Below are positions 1 to 6,658 of a stretch of 7,360 nucleotides of DNA, one piece after another. How positions within the stretch are numbered: the stretch's first letter is position 1; the number at the start of each line of letters is the position of its first letter. Location: contig DATAUH010000596.1 in the NCBI GenBank assembly GCA_036268375.1, positions 1 through 7,360 on the forward strand, read 5' to 3'. The stretch is from PALSA-243 sp036268375 (GTDB taxonomy: Bacteria > Acidobacteriota > Terriglobia > Bryobacterales > Bryobacteraceae). Both the position numbers and the translations under genes were made by a program. The notes beneath the pieces are model-generated. The model had not been told where the DNA came from, made no database searches, and saw only the letters and a list, made by a program, of their open reading frames with translations.

Positions 1-1
1 C

Positions 2-703
2 GAAGACTCCTTCAACGTCACCGCCGAAATCCCCGGCACGAACCCCGACTCGGGCCTCGTGATGGTGGGCGGCCACTTTGATTCCTGGACCGGCGGCACC
101 GGCGCCACGGACAACGCCGCGGGCTCCGCGGTCGCAATGGAAGCCATGCGCATTCTGAAATCGCTCGACCTCAAGATGCCGCGCACCGTTCGCCTCGCAT
201 TGTGGACCGGTGAAGAGCAGGGCACCCTCGGCTCACGCGCTTACGTGAAGGATCACTTCGCCGACTCCACCGACATGAAAACCAAGCCCGAATACAGCAA
301 GCTCTCGGCGTATTACAACCTCGACAACGGCTCCGGACGCATTCGCGGCATCTACGCGCAAGATAACAACATGGCGCAGCCCATCTTTGAAGCCTGGCTT
401 GCGCCTTTCAAGGACCTCGGCGCCTCGACCGTCACCATCCGCGCCACTGGCAGCACCGACAACGTCCCCTTCGACAACATTGGCCTGCCCGCGTTCCAGT
501 TTATTCAGGATCCGCTCGAGTACGGCTCGCGCACGCACCACTCCAACATGGATGTCTACGATCGCCTGCAGCCCAACGATCTGGAACAGGCGGCTGCAAT
601 CGAAGCCTGGTTCGCCTACAACACCGCCACCCGTCCCGATATGATTCCGCGCAAGCCCATGCCGAAACCGCAAGCCGGACGCGGCGCGCGCGGCGGCGAT
701 TGA
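2..703 (+). CDS. M28-family zinc metallopeptidase, 3' part (5' end outside the window)
   Basis: This is the catalytic C-terminal part of a zinc-dependent exopeptidase of family M28, closest in style to carboxypeptidase Q/PGCP-like enzymes that are usually exported. The frame is open from base 2, so the gene begins before the window; the GTG and ATG at 59 and 62 are internal codons, because conserved sequence already precedes them. The di-zinc site can be read in order: His in GGHFDSW (74-76), bridging Asp in GATDNAAG (110-112), catalytic Glu plus ligand Glu in TGEEQG (212-217), Asp in YYNLDNGSG (323-325), and His in RTHHSN (536-541). All expected ligands are present, so this part looks active. 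The last 20 or so residues are a Pro/Arg/Gly-rich low-complexity tail. In this family a PA domain and signal peptide would lie upstream; neither is visible here. Substrate is unknown. It converges on the PEP-CTERM gene and shows no operon partner. Confidence 0.93.
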   Translation, partial: EDSFNVTAEIPGTNPDSGLVMVGGHFDSWTGGTGATDNAAGSAVAMEAMRILKSLDLKMPRTVRLALWTGEEQGTLGSRAYVKDHFADSTDMKTKPEYSKLSAYYNLDNGSGRIRGIYAQDNNMAQPIFEAWLAPFKDLGASTVTIRATGSTDNVPFDNIGLPAFQFIQDPLEYGSRTHHSNMDVYDRLQPNDLEQAAAIEAWFAYNTATRPDMIPRKPMPKPQAGRGARGGD

Positions 704-956
704 TTTCAACGTCGTCCCTTTAGGCCGTTAAGAGCTTTTTGCGCCATGCCGGCGGATATAAGCGAATTCTCTCTTCGCCTTGCTTTTAGGACGGACCTCA
801 CGTACCTGGGTTCACTTGCGCGAGTCGGGTGTTTTGCGTCAACTTGACGGCTCTGCCCAACCTCCGGATTGCCCGTTATCGAGGAGCAACTCGGAGATTC
901 GTAAACGCTGGACGACCGCCCATTAACCAAACGGCAAAGAATGACCGCTGTGCTTC

Positions 957-977
957 CTGGCGGGTGTCGCCCGCCGG
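957..977 (-). terminator. GC-rich hairpin just after the PEP-CTERM gene, possible terminator
   Basis: CTGGCGGG (957-964) pairs with CCCGCCGG (970-977) around a 5-base loop: eight pairs including one T-G wobble. It lies 2 bases beyond the stop codon of the minus-strand gene at 980, in the convergent gap with the peptidase. There is no T-run after the stem on either strand, so it would be a weak intrinsic terminator, or simply an mRNA 3'-end stabilising hairpin. Confidence 0.45.
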
Positions 978-979
978 AC

Positions 980-1567
980 TTATTGCGTTTGTACCGGAGA
1001 CACCTTCGCTTTCGACCGGCGAACTAAGCCGAGAGTAACGGCCAACACGCCCAAAAGTAGCGCACCCGATGCCGGTTCAGGGGCGTCCGACGGAGCGTTG
1101 ATTGTTCCAGTGCCCGAGATCGTAAACCCGTTCCCTACCAGATGTCCACTGCCCGAAAACGATCCAGTGGCTCCGGCAAATTCGCCTGTTCCGCCGGTGA
1201 AAGTGAACGTCTGCGGCGTAGGACCATCGCCATTCGCGAATGCTTGGGAAAGATCTACGAACAGATTGCCGGATAGTGTGTCGCTATTGGCAAATGTCAT
1301 GGTGAAGTCTCCGTTAAGTAGTCCCGTAGTCAAATCAATTACGTCATGGCTCAAATACGTTACCGGATTCCAAATCACATTCAAGCCAGGGTTAGCGGAA
1401 AGGACAGAACCCGTTGAAAAGTGGTCAACGGTCAAAATCGTACCAATTGGGACCTCGGGCCCAACCGGGCCTCCATCGAAGCTGTAGGTGACGGCGATTG
1501 AGGCGGCGCTTGCGGGAATGCCCAGGCTGCATGCGATTGCCAAAATAGCGACTGGAATTTTGTTCAT
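980..1567 (-). CDS. Short PEP-CTERM sorting-domain exported protein
   Basis: A 195-aa exported protein. Residues 1-22 (MNKIPVAILAIACSLGIPAS and the next two Ala) form a signal peptide. The C-terminus has the tripartite PEP-CTERM signal: Pro-Glu-Pro at 163-165 followed by Ala-Ser, a hydrophobic segment at about 168-182, and Arg-Arg at 183-184. In known systems such a tail is recognised by an exosortase, which removes it and directs the protein to the surface or exopolysaccharide. No exosortase gene is in this window. The middle is Gly/Thr/Ser-rich, has no Cys after the signal peptide, and contains FTGGTGEFAGATGSFSGSG (about 123-141), a repetitive beta-type motif common in secreted proteins. 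The frame is open 85 codons further upstream, but the ATG at 1567 is chosen because it starts the signal peptide and has a good ribosome binding site; the longer version would overlap the kinase gene. It diverges from the kinase across a palindrome-bearing gap. Its role is unknown; an extracellular matrix or surface function is an inference. Confidence 0.88.
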   Translation of the reverse strand: MNKIPVAILAIACSLGIPASAASIAVTYSFDGGPVGPEVPIGTILTVDHFSTGSVLSANPGLNVIWNPVTYLSHDVIDLTTGLLNGDFTMTFANSDTLSGNLFVDLSQAFANGDGPTPQTFTFTGGTGEFAGATGSFSGSGHLVGNGFTISGTGTINAPSDAPEPASGALLLGVLAVTLGLVRRSKAKVSPVQTQ

Positions 1568-1573
1568 ATTTTG

Positions 1574-1581
1574 TTCCTCTC
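1574..1581 (-). promoter_or_regulatory. Ribosome binding site of the PEP-CTERM gene
   Basis: On the minus strand GAGAGGAA lies 6 bases before the ATG at 1567. This fixes the start at the signal-peptide Met and argues against the much longer open frame upstream. Confidence 0.75.
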
Positions 1582-1610
1582 GCCTTTGATAAGGAAAACG
1601 CGCCCTTAGA

Positions 1611-1641
1611 GTTACACGGCGGTATACCGCCGTAGGATAAT
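1611..1641 (+). promoter_or_regulatory. Weak candidate promoter of the kinase-sigma operon
   Basis: GATAAT (1636-1641) matches the sigma-70 -10 consensus at 5 of 6 positions. The best upstream element is GTTACA (1611-1616, 4 of 6) with a long 19-base spacer, so the -35 is poor. Transcription would begin near 1648 and leave only about 11 untranslated bases before the kinase ATG, consistent with the absence of a usable Shine-Dalgarno there. The palindrome at 1616-1633 would fill the spacer, a repressor-like placement. Confidence 0.25.
1616..1633. promoter_or_regulatory. Perfect 18-bp palindrome between divergent genes, probable operator
   Basis: ACGGCGGTATACCGCCGT is a perfect inverted repeat (9 + 9, no spacer). 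It lies in the 91-base gap between the divergent PEP-CTERM (start 1567) and kinase (start 1659) genes, and touches a possible -10 element at 1636-1641. The size, symmetry and position are typical of a binding site for a dimeric regulator that could act on both genes. The regulator is not identified. A hairpin in RNA is the alternative, but with no loop bases a DNA operator is more natural. Confidence 0.6.
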
Positions 1642-1658
1642 AATGGCCGCTCTGGCGT

Positions 1659-4631
1659 ATGGCGATCTGTTCGCGTTGCAGCAACGAGTTGAGGGCCGGG
1701 GATCCGGCGGGCTTGTGCCCGGTCTGTCTGCTCGCCGGTGCGGCCGGTCCAGGTTTCACATTCGGCGAAGCCGAAACTCGAACCGTTACCTCACCCCCAG
1801 GGGCAGCCGCCGAGCGAGACAATTTCGACCCCTATCGGATACTGGCAGTCATCGGCGAGGGAGGCATGGGGACGGTCTACCTTGCCGAACAGACGGAACC
1901 GATCCGGCGGCGCGTCGCTCTGAAGGTTGTAAAGCTAGGCATGGACACGAAGCAGGTGCTGGCCCGATTCAATCATGAACGCCAGGCCTTGGCGCTCATG
2001 GAGCATTCCGGCATCGCCAGGATCCTCGACGCAGGCGCCTCCTCGCGGGGACGGCCGTTCTTCGTGATGGACTACATTGAGGGCGCCTGCATCACCACTT
2101 ATTGCGACCGCTATCGACTGAACACGGCGCAGCGGCTCGAAGTGTTCCTCCCGGTCTGCCGCGCAATTCAGCACGCTCACAATAAGGGGATCGTTCACCG
2201 CGATCTCAAACCTTCGAATGTACTCGTTCCGCTCGAAGACGGTAAGCCGGTTCCGAAGGTGATCGACTTCGGGATCGCCAGAGCCATAGACACAGACGAT
2301 GCCGGCAACACGTTCTCAACGCAATTGGGCCAGATGGTGGGAACACCAGAGTATGCCAGTCCCGAACAGGCGGACACCTTCGCCGGTGAAATCGGCGCGG
2401 CTACGGATGTTTACTCGCTCGGGGTTCTCCTGTACGAAATGTTGATTGGAGCCGTTCCTTTCGATGGCGCACTTTTGCGGAAAGCTGGGTTCGCCGAGAT
2501 GCTTCGGATCATCCGTGAAGAGGAGGCGCCTTCGCTGGTTCAGAGGCTCGGCGGCTTAGGATTCGATGCGGACGAGATCGCCGCGCGGCGAGGGACCGAC
2601 ATCGTTACCCTGCGAGCGCTCCTGTCCGGCAACCTGACCTGGATTGCCCGAAAGGCGCTGGAAAAATCTCCACTGCAACGCTATGCCTCGCCAATGGAAC
2701 TGGCGGCCGATATCGAACGCCACATGAAAGGCGAAACGGTGCTCGCCGGTCCGTCTCGACAGACCGGGCGCGTTCGCACGAGTGCCGAACCTCAATCGAA
2801 AATAGCCAGCACGATTGTTCTGAGCGACCTCGCCAATGACACCGGCGACCCGTCTTTTGAGAGCCTCGTTCGCAACAGCATCAGTTTTGAACTTCAACGC
2901 TTCGCGAACCTAAAGGTGCTACCCGAGGGGCGCGTCTTGGAAACATTGAGCGAGATGCGCAGAACTGCGCAGACCCGCGTGACTCCCGAAATCGCACGCG
3001 AAATCGGCCAGCGCACCGCGAGCGCCGCTTTCATTGAAAGCTCGCTGTCCAAGGCCGGTTCCACCTACTTACTTACCATTGGCCTCCGCAACTGCAGCGA
3101 CGGAAGTCTGGTGGACCAGCAACAATCACGAGCGGCCGGCAAGGACGATATCCTCAAACAACTACGCCGGCTCACCATACGGCTCCAGGCGAAATCGGCT
3201 GCGCCCGTCGCGGCCCTGCAAGGGACTGTCGTCCCGCTGGATGCAGCCACCACGTCCTCTGTCGAGGCGCTCAAATCCTTCAACGTGGCACGTCAACGCT
3301 ACTATGAGAGTCCTGCCGGCGCCTTGTTGCTTTTCCGAAGAGCGATCGAATTGGACCCCGAATTTGCCTTGGCGTATGCGTGGCTGGGGCGGAGCTACGC
3401 TGATTCCGGTGAACAGACTTTGGCCATGGAGAGCATCCGCAAAGCCTACAGTCTGCGCGGCGCCGTAAGTGACAGAGAGAACTTCTTCATCACCTACAAC
3501 CATCACCGGGACGTGTTACGAAATTTCGAGCTTTGCCGCCAGGTTTGCGATTCATGGATCGAAAAATACCCACAGGAGTTGACGCCTCACGGCTTTCTGT
3601 CCGGATTGATCTCGGCAGGCGCCGCTCGGTACGAAAAGGCGATCCAAGAAGGGGAAAAGGCCATTGCCATGAACCCGGACTTCACGATCGGCTATCACAA
3701 TATCGCCCTGGCGTACCTTTCTCTCGGAAAGACAGAAGAAGTGAACGCCACCATGCAGCGCGCCACTGAGCGAGGACTTCCGACCAAGGATCCGTTCGCG
3801 ACGCTATTCTTCGCGGCCTTCCTGGATGGGGAAAGGAACGCAATGGACAAGGCGGGCGCGCAACTGGCCTCGGACATTCCTTCCGGCGAATTCGAGTATT
3901 ACCAATCTTTGGTATTCGCTTGCGAAGGCCGATTGCAGATGTCCAGGCAAGCATCCGTACAGGCGGTTACTCTGGCTCGCCAGGCCCACCTTGCGCAGCG
4001 CGCCACACTCTTCGAGGGAGCGGCCGCCGTGACGGACGCGCTTTACGGGTATCCGCACGATTCCGCGCGGCATTGTTCCGCCGCCGGGCAACAAGTAAGC
4101 GGCCGGGATGCAGACTTTGGTCCGGCCTTTGCGCTCGCCCTCTCCGGGAATTCATCGTCAGCCCTGGCGATTGTCATCCGCCTGGAAGAGCAATATCCGG
4201 AAGATACATGCGTCCACTTCAGCTACTCGCCGGCGTTGCGCGCCCTGCTCGCCATGATTCATGGCCGCCCAGAAAAAGCCCTCGAACGCCTCACCGTCTC
4301 CAAAGCTTATGAACTCGCGCAAACGGGAGTTAGCTGTTATGGACGCTACGGCGCGATGTACCCTACCTATGTCCGCGGTCTGGCCTACCAGCAACTCCAC
4401 AAACCCCGCGAAGCCGCCTTGGAGTTTCAAAGAATGCTCGATCATCCCGGCCTCCTGCTGGCCGATCCCATTGGTCCCGCCGCACGCCTGCAACTGGCTC
4501 GCACCCTCCGCGATTCCGGCGAGATGGCCAGAGCAAAAGCGGTCTATAGCGAGTTTCTCACGCTCTGGAAAGATGCCGATCCTGACATTCCGCTTCTGAC
4601 ACAAGCGAAGACCGAGTTTGCGCTCCTGTGA
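1659..4631 (+). CDS. Soluble Ser/Thr protein kinase with zinc ribbon, TolB-like region and TPR repeats
   Basis: A 990-aa Hanks-type (PknB-like) Ser/Thr kinase. Residues 4-23 form a small zinc ribbon (CSRC and CPVC). The kinase domain spans about 57-357: Gly-rich loop GEGGMG (66-71), ATP lysine K89, catalytic HRDLKPSN (180-187, Asp182), DFG (203-205), an activation loop with several Thr/Ser (T218, S220, T221), and GTPEYASPEQ (228-237). All catalytic residues are present. Residues about 384-510 resemble the TolB/adenylate-cyclase-like region common in acidobacterial kinases (IVLSDLANDTGDPSF, then EIAREIGQRTAS). From about 535 to the end there are TPR-like helices, for example RAIELDPEFALAYAWLGRSY and EKAIAMNPDFTIGYHNIALAYLSLG, which are probable protein-interaction surfaces. 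Relatives often carry a membrane helix between kinase and sensor; here I see none, so the protein should be cytosolic. An in-frame TAA at 1641 makes ATG 1659 the first start; no clear Shine-Dalgarno precedes it. The stop overlaps the sigma gene start, indicating an operon. Substrate inferred: the sigma factor. Confidence 0.93.
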   Translation: MAICSRCSNELRAGDPAGLCPVCLLAGAAGPGFTFGEAETRTVTSPPGAAAERDNFDPYRILAVIGEGGMGTVYLAEQTEPIRRRVALKVVKLGMDTKQVLARFNHERQALALMEHSGIARILDAGASSRGRPFFVMDYIEGACITTYCDRYRLNTAQRLEVFLPVCRAIQHAHNKGIVHRDLKPSNVLVPLEDGKPVPKVIDFGIARAIDTDDAGNTFSTQLGQMVGTPEYASPEQADTFAGEIGAATDVYSLGVLLYEMLIGAVPFDGALLRKAGFAEMLRIIREEEAPSLVQRLGGLGFDADEIAARRGTDIVTLRALLSGNLTWIARKALEKSPLQRYASPMELAADIERHMKGETVLAGPSRQTGRVRTSAEPQSKIASTIVLSDLANDTGDPSFESLVRNSISFELQRFANLKVLPEGRVLETLSEMRRTAQTRVTPEIAREIGQRTASAAFIESSLSKAGSTYLLTIGLRNCSDGSLVDQQQSRAAGKDDILKQLRRLTIRLQAKSAAPVAALQGTVVPLDAATTSSVEALKSFNVARQRYYESPAGALLLFRRAIELDPEFALAYAWLGRSYADSGEQTLAMESIRKAYSLRGAVSDRENFFITYNHHRDVLRNFELCRQVCDSWIEKYPQELTPHGFLSGLISAGAARYEKAIQEGEKAIAMNPDFTIGYHNIALAYLSLGKTEEVNATMQRATERGLPTKDPFATLFFAAFLDGERNAMDKAGAQLASDIPSGEFEYYQSLVFACEGRLQMSRQASVQAVTLARQAHLAQRATLFEGAAAVTDALYGYPHDSARHCSAAGQQVSGRDADFGPAFALALSGNSSSALAIVIRLEEQYPEDTCVHFSYSPALRALLAMIHGRPEKALERLTVSKAYELAQTGVSCYGRYGAMYPTYVRGLAYQQLHKPREAALEFQRMLDHPGLLLADPIGPAARLQLARTLRDSGEMARAKAVYSEFLTLWKDADPDIPLLTQAKTEFALL

Positions 4632-5362
4632 CAACTTACATACTCATGGGACGCAACGAATTCCCCACCACAAGTTGGTCACTCGTCACCGCGGCTGGCA
4701 ATCCAGCCGATCCGGATTGCCGGGACGCCCTGCTGCGTCTGTGCGAGGGCTATTGGTATCCCGTTTACGCGTACGTGCGACGGCGTGGCTACCCGGAGCA
4801 AGACGCCAAGGATTTCACGCAGGACTTCTTCGTCCGCATCCTTGAAGGACGATACCTGGACCGCGCCGATCCCGATCGCGGGCGATTCCGCTCATTCCTC
4901 CTGAACTCGTGCAAGTTTTTCCTCGCAGATCAGGCGGATTGCGCGCGAGCGCAGAAACGAGGCGCAGGCGCCATTCTTCAGTTTGAAGTCGCCTCCCGAG
5001 AGCTACAGTACGAGTTCGAGCCGCGCGACAACCAAACGCCGGAACACATCTTCGAACGCGCTTGGGCCCTTGCGTTGATCGACCGGGTGGTATCGTGCCT
5101 CAGGGACGAGTTCGTCCAGCACGGCAGCCTTGATGATTTCGAACGGCTGAAGACTTTTCTCCTCGGCCAGGCCGAAATTCCTTACATCGAGCTTGCACGT
5201 GACATGGACACAACTGAGGGGCGCCTGAAAGTCGTGATCCACCGTCTTCGCAAACGTTACCGAATCCTTTTTCTAAGAGAGATCACGGAAACCGTGGCAG
5301 ACCCGGCGGAGGTCGACTCCGAAATTCGCTTTCTGATGACCGCGCTCCGACGAAAAGACTGA
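4628..5362 (+). CDS. ECF-like sigma-70 family factor, kinase-coupled
   Basis: A 244-aa RNA polymerase sigma factor of the kind found next to Ser/Thr kinases in Acidobacteria and Planctomycetes. Region 2 spans about residues 30-105: LCEGYWYPVYAYVRRRGY, then DAKDFTQDFF (59-68) at the core-binding/-10 segment, then DRGRFRSFLLNSCKFFLAD. Region 4 is about 172-222, with a helix-turn-helix in YIELARDMDTTEGRLKVVIH (186-205). A conserved-looking tail TVADPAEVDSEI follows. Two starts are possible. GTG at 4628 overlaps the kinase stop as GTGA, the classic translational-coupling arrangement. ATG at 4646 would give a protein 6 residues shorter and begins close to where homology to relatives seems to start. 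Neither has a strong Shine-Dalgarno. No anti-sigma gene is nearby. The usual acidic DAED motif reads DAKD here, with Thr64 two residues later; control by kinase phosphorylation is an inference from this and from the operon structure. Confidence 0.88.
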   Translation: MTTYILMGRNEFPTTSWSLVTAAGNPADPDCRDALLRLCEGYWYPVYAYVRRRGYPEQDAKDFTQDFFVRILEGRYLDRADPDRGRFRSFLLNSCKFFLADQADCARAQKRGAGAILQFEVASRELQYEFEPRDNQTPEHIFERAWALALIDRVVSCLRDEFVQHGSLDDFERLKTFLLGQAEIPYIELARDMDTTEGRLKVVIHRLRKRYRILFLREITETVADPAEVDSEIRFLMTALRRKD

Positions 5363-5492
5363 ATTTGCGCCTGGTCAAAGGCATTCTTGCCGCCGGTGCT
5401 TTGCCCGATCAAAGTTCCACGCATCCGCTGTGACGGCGCAGACATTTTTCGGCCCTGCGACCATGGCTGGTCCCAGGCGTCAATCTATCGGC

Positions 5493-6227
5493 CTATTTGA
5501 AGGTGATGTTCGTCGCCGCCTCAAAGTGACGGTGATTCTTGTATTCGATGGTCGTGCGGTAAAGCTCCCCGTTGCCTAGACGCCAGATGAAATCCGCGGC
5601 TACCGGCAACCAATGGGAAGCATCTCCGATCTTCACGGAGTTCCACGTCATGACCTGATTCCTTTGAACGAACCCGAACCCCTGAGGCAGTCCGGTGGCT
5701 TCCTCTTCGAACTGGAGAATTTCCCCGGTCAGAGAGTCGATGAAAATCCGTCCTGTCCGCGCGGGGTTGTAGCCCCCCGACTTCCCGTACAGGTTGCCGA
5801 AGCAGCCATCCGGCGGAGAACGGAAGGGGTACGCCAACGCCGGCTTGCCGCGGACTTCCTCGTTGGTCGGAGATTCCAGCGTGGTGGGGCATTGCGGATC
5901 AAATAGTGGTTTTAGGGCGGCGCCGAATCCGGTGCTGGGCATACTTCCGCTATTAAGACGGCCCAATGACTTGCCGTTTCGTCGCCAATGCTGCCGGCTG
6001 ATTTGAATACCTCTGACGATGATTTCGGTCTCGATGGTGTCTTCATATTTCCATTTGGAGGATCCCATACGGCCGCTATAGCGCTTCGCGACCTCGTCGG
6101 CGATGAAGTTGGGCATGCTCACTGCGCGCTCCAGATTCACCTGGCGCGCGTGCTCCAGTTCCGCGTCCTGACCAACCAGAGAGAGCGAAAACACAAAAGA
6201 TGTCAGCAACCGTAGAATCATCGTCAC
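5493..6227 (-). CDS. Secreted protein of unknown function, acidobacterial type
   Basis: A 244-aa protein with an N-terminal signal peptide (about residues 1-19, MTMILRLLTSFVFSLSLVGQ) and no further membrane segment. The mature part begins with ERAVSMPNFIADEVAKRYSG and goes on with KWKYEDTIETEIIVRG, STGFGAALKPLFDP, RIFIDSLTGEILQFEEEA and WLPVAADFIWRLGNGELYRTTIEYKNHRHFEA. The order of a 'PNF..DE...RY' opening, a 'LFDP' motif, a 'D..TGEIL' strand and a terminal 'Y..HR.F' strand matches, from memory, secreted hypothetical proteins common in Solibacter-like genomes, probably a beta-rich periplasmic domain. Only two Cys (113 and 142) remain, a possible disulfide. GTG at 6227 is chosen over the in-frame ATG at 6221 because AAGGAGG lies 11 bases before GTG but 17 before ATG. 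It converges on the sigma gene, with a 130-base gap that shows only short, weak hairpins. Function is not known. Confidence 0.8.
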   Translation of the reverse strand: MTMILRLLTSFVFSLSLVGQDAELEHARQVNLERAVSMPNFIADEVAKRYSGRMGSSKWKYEDTIETEIIVRGIQISRQHWRRNGKSLGRLNSGSMPSTGFGAALKPLFDPQCPTTLESPTNEEVRGKPALAYPFRSPPDGCFGNLYGKSGGYNPARTGRIFIDSLTGEILQFEEEATGLPQGFGFVQRNQVMTWNSVKIGDASHWLPVAADFIWRLGNGELYRTTIEYKNHRHFEAATNITFK

Positions 6228-6238
6228 GATTCACTTAG

Positions 6239-6245
6239 CCTCCTT
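6239..6245 (-). promoter_or_regulatory. Ribosome binding site deciding a GTG start
   Basis: The minus strand reads AAGGAGG, a near-perfect Shine-Dalgarno, 11 bases before the GTG at 6227 and 17 before the ATG at 6221. The spacing favours the GTG. Confidence 0.65.
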
Positions 6246-6526
6246 CGACAATCGATGCGGGCAAGATTGCAATTAGCCGCCAAATGGCGAACAGTCGAGC
6301 AGCGCCACCGCATCCGGGTGAAGGAACAGTCGGCCGCTCAGGCAAGTCTTAGCAGTTTGTATACCGCTCAGTTGAATCTCGTCTGATTAATATATTCAAT
6401 AGACCTTGGGTTACGCCTGTGACGTCGCTCGCACACTTGGGCGACTGAAGCGCACTCGAGTCGCAGCGAGCAACCCTTCCCGAGGGTCCACTCTACCAAG
6501 CCAAACGCCCTGCTACCGCCTCGATT
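6246..6526. other. Gap upstream of the secreted-protein gene, no convincing gene
   Basis: I see no coding region in either strand with a plausible start and codon pattern. The left half should hold the promoter of the 5493-6227 gene, but no good -35/-10 pair stands out. An AT-rich patch lies at 6372-6400 with TTGAAT and ATTCAA inverted around 16 bases. The right part holds short inverted repeats: GCTCGC/GCGAGC (6427-6432 and 6466-6471) enclosing GCGACT/AGTCGC (6441-6446 and 6459-6464), then ACCCT/AGGGT (6473-6477 and 6483-6487). These could form the 3' end of the minus-strand transcript arriving from the right, without a T-run. Confidence 0.4.
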
Positions 6527-6625
6527 TCAGTTGGAGATTCGTAACACGAAGTTACTCGCTTCAACTTGACGGTTTGTCGCCATCTCGCGGACTGCGCACC
6601 AAGACCGTCTGCCAAAAGAGAGCAT
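6527..6625 (-). CDS. Possible 32-aa small protein downstream of the 116-aa gene
   Basis: A short minus-strand ORF beginning MLSFGRRSWCAV and ending FVLRISN. Its support is a strong ribosome binding site, GAGGAG at 6633-6638, 7 bases before the ATG, and its place 33 bases after the stop of the 116-aa gene on the same strand. The residues RQVEAS inside it are encoded by a stretch with a look-alike in the gap at 836-874, where the same frame reads RQVDAK. I recognise no family. It has a basic character and no membrane segment. It could equally be a chance ORF inside a repeated intergenic sequence. Confidence 0.3.
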   Translation of the reverse strand: MLSFGRRSWCAVREMATNRQVEASNFVLRISN

Positions 6626-6658
6626 CTCGCGTCTCCTCAACTTGTCTCAAACCAACCT

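Noticed and set aside
706..930. A 74-codon minus-strand ORF in the gap after the peptidase, ending AQKALNGLKGRR
   Set aside because: It starts at TTG with no ribosome binding site and has no recognisable domain; part of it is the patch shared with 6558-6597, so it may be a repeat remnant. Kept only as a finding about the shared patches.
1568..1822. 85-codon N-terminal extension of the PEP-CTERM gene (start at 1822)
   Set aside because: It would bury the signal peptide inside the protein and overlap the kinase start; the ATG at 1567 has its own Shine-Dalgarno.
1643..1978. 111-codon plus-strand ORF starting before the kinase
   Set aside because: Arg/Gly-rich composition typical of an off-frame reading of a GC-rich gene; the kinase frame carries the zinc ribbon and kinase motifs across the same bases.
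3034..4312. Several overlapping ORFs of 60-144 codons inside the kinase gene on both strands
   Set aside because: Off-frame readings of the 990-aa kinase ORF, rich in Arg/Pro/Ser and without their own starts or motifs.
5399..5472. Short hairpins CTTTG/CAAAG (5399-5414) and GACCA/TGGTC (5459-5472) between the convergent sigma and secreted-protein genes
   Set aside because: Five pairs each, without a T-run; too weak to call terminators.
6289..6332. GAACAGTCG repeated at 6289-6297 and 6324-6332, upstream of the secreted-protein gene
   Set aside because: A repeated 9-mer is easily produced by chance; no supporting promoter elements line up with it.
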